DNA of 18,210 nt. Source: Fusobacteriota bacterium (GTDB lineage: Bacteria > Fusobacteriota > Fusobacteriia > JAPLKR01). Shown piece by piece: positions 15,359 to 18,210 of the stretch. Every line of letters starts with the position of its first letter. The stretch's first letter is position 1. The translations under genes and the position numbers were made by a program. The stretch is taken from assembly GCA_026387965.1 (NCBI GenBank), contig JAPLKR010000084.1, forward strand, positions 1-18,210. Direction: 5' to 3'. The notes beneath the pieces are model-generated. The model had not been told where the DNA came from. It saw only the letters and a program-made list of their open reading frames with translations, and ran no database searches.

Positions 15359-17149
15359 CTAAATTTTAGTATAATATTTTATTATCGCTTTACTCACTCT
15401 TTCCGAAACTACTTTTCTAAGCTCTAATTCTGAAGTCATTCTAATATTTTCTATTGTTTTAAATTTTTCAAGCAACTTTTTTTTAATCTTTGGCCCAACA
15501 TGGGGGATTTCATCTAGAGTACTAGATAGTATCCTTTTTTCTCTAACTACTCTGTGATAAGTAATTCCAAATCTATGCGCCTCGTCCCGAAGTTTTTGCA
15601 AAAATTTTAATTCGGTTGAGTCTTTAGAAAGCATTATACTTTCACAATTTGCTAATGTAAAAACCTCTTCTTCTTGCTTTGCCAAACTAATTAAATCAAC
15701 TTTTTCAAGTATTTTCAACTCGTCGAGTACCGCGCTAACACTACTTAGTTGTCCTTTCCCACCATCAATGACAATTAAATCAGGCAAAAATTCTAATTTA
15801 GAATACCGTCTAAAGATTACTTCTCGTAGCATCGCAAAATCGTTCGGAGTATCCAAAGTTTTAATTCTAAAACGGCGATAATTCTCTGGAGTAATTTCTC
15901 CATTTCGTGCGGCACTCATACTCCCAACCGCATCCTTACCTTGAATATTAGAAATATCAAAGCACTCAACCATGTTAGGAATTTTTTTTAATTTCAACTT
16001 TTCTTTAAGAAACTCGAGCTTTTTATATTGATTTTCAATTTTACGACTATGTGCGAGAAACTCCATTTCTAGATTCTCTCTTCCTCGAAGCAACAATTGT
16101 TTCGCATAACTTTCAATTTTAGGGCATATCACTTCTACATTTACATTTTGAACTTTAAAGTAATCGGTTAAATGAATAACATCAGAGTCAATCATCTCTT
16201 CTACTATGAGTTTTTTGGGAGGTATTCTCCACTGATAATATTGGAAAATCAATGAAAGTAATGTTTCATTTTCTGCTTCATTTTCTAATAAATACACTGT
16301 ATGATAATCAAAGTATTTATGTAAAACTTTTCCACTTCGTATCTCCAATACACAAAAAAATATTTTACTTGCTACGCGTTTAAACACCCAAACATCTTCA
16401 CTATCAAAATGCCTTAAGCTCTCAATCGCTTGGGTTTGTGAAATTTTTTCAATCAATGTTAATTGATCTCTATAAAATAGTGCTTTTTCAAATAACTCTT
16501 TTGAACTTGAAGCAATCATTTTTTCTTGTATTGCAATTTGAAGATCTTTAATTTTGGTTCCTTTTAAAATATCTTGTATTTCAAGAATATTTTGTTGATA
16601 ACTCGCTTCGACCTCTTTATTCACGCAAGGAGCTAGACATTTTTTCAGGTGATATCTAATACATGGTCTAAGATGGACTTTTTGCATAGCTAAGTTGCAT
16701 GTCCTTATTTGATAATTATTATTTAATTCTTCAATCAAAGAGACTATTTGTCCCAAATAAGGCCCAAAAATTTTATATTTTTTTTGATTTATTTGAGAGA
16801 TTTTTCTCAAAATAGTTACTCTCGAAAATTTCTCTTTTGTAATGCCAATATAGGGATATCCTTTTGCATCTTTAAGTAAGATATTATACTTAGGTCTATG
16901 AAGTTTGATTAAATTGTTCTCCAATATAAAGGCTTCGACTTCATTTTTTGTCACAATCCATCGAATATACTCTATGTTACTCACCAGTTTTCGTGTTTTC
17001 TCCTCAAAATGCTCCTTTTGAAAATACGAAGTAACTCTTTTTTTTATATTTTTTGCTTTTCCCACATAAATAATTGAATAATTTTTATCAAACATCAAGT
17101 ATATTCCTGAACCTATTGGAAGGTTTGATACTATTTCGCTATAATTCAT
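15359..17149 (-). CDS. uvrC: Excinuclease ABC subunit C
   Basis: UvrC makes the two incisions around damaged DNA in nucleotide excision repair, after loading by UvrB. The 596-residue protein has the GIY-YIG nuclease first (GSGIYLMF...IIYVGKAKNIKKRV), then four cysteines at 151, 163, 171 and 175 (CIRYHLKKCLAPC), then the UVR helix binding UvrB (FEKALFYRDQL). The RNase H-like endonuclease follows with ECFDISNIQG and LIVIDGGKGQL, and then a helix-hairpin-helix near the end (IPHVGPKIKKKLL). Length is normal. The ATG directly abuts the rapZ stop with no gap, so translation is probably coupled; the upstream ribosome site is poor. Confidence 0.97.
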   Translation of the reverse strand: MNYSEIVSNLPIGSGIYLMFDKNYSIIYVGKAKNIKKRVTSYFQKEHFEEKTRKLVSNIEYIRWIVTKNEVEAFILENNLIKLHRPKYNILLKDAKGYPYIGITKEKFSRVTILRKISQINQKKYKIFGPYLGQIVSLIEELNNNYQIRTCNLAMQKVHLRPCIRYHLKKCLAPCVNKEVEASYQQNILEIQDILKGTKIKDLQIAIQEKMIASSSKELFEKALFYRDQLTLIEKISQTQAIESLRHFDSEDVWVFKRVASKIFFCVLEIRSGKVLHKYFDYHTVYLLENEAENETLLSLIFQYYQWRIPPKKLIVEEMIDSDVIHLTDYFKVQNVNVEVICPKIESYAKQLLLRGRENLEMEFLAHSRKIENQYKKLEFLKEKLKLKKIPNMVECFDISNIQGKDAVGSMSAARNGEITPENYRRFRIKTLDTPNDFAMLREVIFRRYSKLEFLPDLIVIDGGKGQLSSVSAVLDELKILEKVDLISLAKQEEEVFTLANCESIMLSKDSTELKFLQKLRDEAHRFGITYHRVVREKRILSSTLDEIPHVGPKIKKKLLEKFKTIENIRMTSELELRKVVSERVSKAIIKYYTKI

Positions 17150-18016
17150 TTACTCTTTCTCGATATCTCTATTAAGAGACTTAATAGTGTATTTACTATG
17201 CATAGTAAAGTATTCTTTTAATTCATGAACAAAGGTTACCGAACGATGTCTCCCACCACTGCATCCAATTCCTACATTTATATAAGCTTTACCTTCTCTT
17301 TCCATTAATGGAAAATTAAATTCAAGTAGCCATATGATTCTTTTAAGTAACTCTTGACTATCTAGCGATGATAATACAAAATTTCTTACATCGCTATTTA
17401 TTCCTGTTTTTAATTTTAGCTCTGCGTCATAATAGGGATTAGGTAGTGATCGCACATCAAACATCATATCTAAATCAAGAGGAATACCATTTTTAAACCC
17501 AAATGATGTAAATGTAATATGAAGCTTCACCTCTTCTTCTGACTTAAAGTGCGAATACAAATTTTGAATAAACTCTTTTGGTTTAAGCCCACTTGTGTCT
17601 ATAACAATATCAGCAATATTTTTGATTGGTGTGAGGCGTTTTTTTTCGAGCTCTATTTTTCCCAACAAATTTTCTTCCTCTTTGATGGGGTGTGTTCTTC
17701 TTGTGAGTGTATAACGTTTAATCAGTTCTTCAATTTTACATTCTAAAAAAAGGAGAGTTACCTGTATTTTAGGATGACGAATTTTTTCAACTTCACTTAT
17801 AAACTCTTCGGGTGATGTGAAGCTTCTAATATCAATAATAAATGCAAGCTTTTTTTCTTTAATTCGGCTTTTTTGATACAGCATAATAAATGAATGAAGT
17901 AGCGGCGCTGGTAGATTATCAATACAAAAAAAACCATGATCTTCGAAGAAATCAATGGTCAATGTTTTGCCGGCACCGGACATGCCTGTGATTATTACGA
18001 TTTCCCAATTTTTCAT
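17150..18016 (-). CDS. rapZ: RNase adapter / nucleotide-binding protein RapZ (YvcJ)
   Basis: This 288-residue P-loop protein has Walker A GMSGAGKT (11-18), FFCIDNLPAPLL after it, and the C-terminal family signature GIGCSGGRHRSVTFVHEL (about 249-266). In E. coli RapZ guides RNase E to the GlmZ small RNA and so controls amino-sugar synthesis; in Bacillus the homologue YvcJ hydrolyses nucleotides and affects competence. Which role applies here is unknown. AAGGAG lies 5 bases before the ATG. It follows the preceding gene by 9 bases and abuts uvrC. Elsewhere rapZ often sits with yvcK and whiA, which are not seen here. Confidence 0.95.
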   Translation of the reverse strand: MKNWEIVIITGMSGAGKTLTIDFFEDHGFFCIDNLPAPLLHSFIMLYQKSRIKEKKLAFIIDIRSFTSPEEFISEVEKIRHPKIQVTLLFLECKIEELIKRYTLTRRTHPIKEEENLLGKIELEKKRLTPIKNIADIVIDTSGLKPKEFIQNLYSHFKSEEEVKLHITFTSFGFKNGIPLDLDMMFDVRSLPNPYYDAELKLKTGINSDVRNFVLSSLDSQELLKRIIWLLEFNFPLMEREGKAYINVGIGCSGGRHRSVTFVHELKEYFTMHSKYTIKSLNRDIEKE

Positions 18017-18025
18017 TTTAACTCC

Positions 18026-18210
18026 TTAAAATCCCATATAGATTGGTTCTGTAAATTGAAAAACCAATTTTCCTTGATCATTTGGGTCTACTCTTGCATC
18101 AAATTGCGGAGGTAGATTCCAGCGCTTAATCATGTCTTGTGGATACTCTTGAACAAATTCCAACGATTGGGTATACTTTTGAACTGCAACGGTAAATCCA
18201 CGTGCCACCT
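18026..18210 (-). CDS. C-terminal end of an unrecognised gene
   Basis: About 61 residues run in frame from the window edge to a TAA at 18026-18028. The visible tail contains MIKRWNLPPQFDAR and ends FTEPIYMGF, and has no motif I can name. It is 9 bases before rapZ, so it is the upstream member of the same operon. The frame is open to the edge, so the true start lies outside. Confidence 0.6.
   Translation of the reverse strand, partial: VARGFTVAVQKYTQSLEFVQEYPQDMIKRWNLPPQFDARVDPNDQGKLVFQFTEPIYMGF

Overview
This AT-rich bacterial window carries essential housekeeping genes. Apart from a transposase fragment at the left edge, every gene is on the minus strand, so transcription runs right to left. 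Shine-Dalgarno sequences of the AGGAGG type and sigma-70-like promoters are easy to see. The order rpsF-ssb-rpsR, a zinc-binding S18, RapZ next to UvrC, and separate AccA and AccD subunits fit a low-GC bacterium of Bacillota or Fusobacteriota type. The sequence alone does not fix the phylum, and other AT-rich lineages remain possible.

Layout from right to left (direction of transcription): (1) the C-terminal end of an unrecognised gene, then rapZ, uvrC and a putative lipoprotein gene, closely packed as one operon. (2) A second unit with its own promoter at 14323-14351: accD, a ClC-type chloride channel/antiporter, a C-terminally shortened accA, a degenerate ParA/MinD-like P-loop protein, and a plsC-type acyltransferase. 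Three of its five genes belong to fatty acid and phospholipid synthesis. (3) An intergenic imperfect palindrome, then a single gene for a secreted calcineurin-like metallophosphoesterase with its own terminator. (4) A strong promoter and an RNA leader matching the S6:S18-binding rpsF leader, then rpsF-ssb-rpsR, two hairpins, and dnaG-rpoD. This resembles the macromolecular-synthesis operon of E. coli (rpsU-dnaG-rpoD) but with S18 in place of S21. (5) A single gene for a secreted protein with a caspase-like His/Cys signature, driven by a near-consensus promoter. (6) A HAAAP/SdaC-type amino-acid transporter, then a bidirectional terminator, then the right end of an IS3-family element at the window edge.

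The observations most worth following are: AccA about 70-80 residues short at its C-terminus, ending in a run of nine T where a one-base slip would fuse it to the ParA-like protein; the pseudo-ATPase character of that ParA-like protein; an insertion of about 20 residues in sigma region 4 of RpoD; the secreted caspase-like protein; and the rpsF leader. I found no CRISPR array, rRNA or tRNA gene, and nothing that clearly amounts to a new defence or secretion system.
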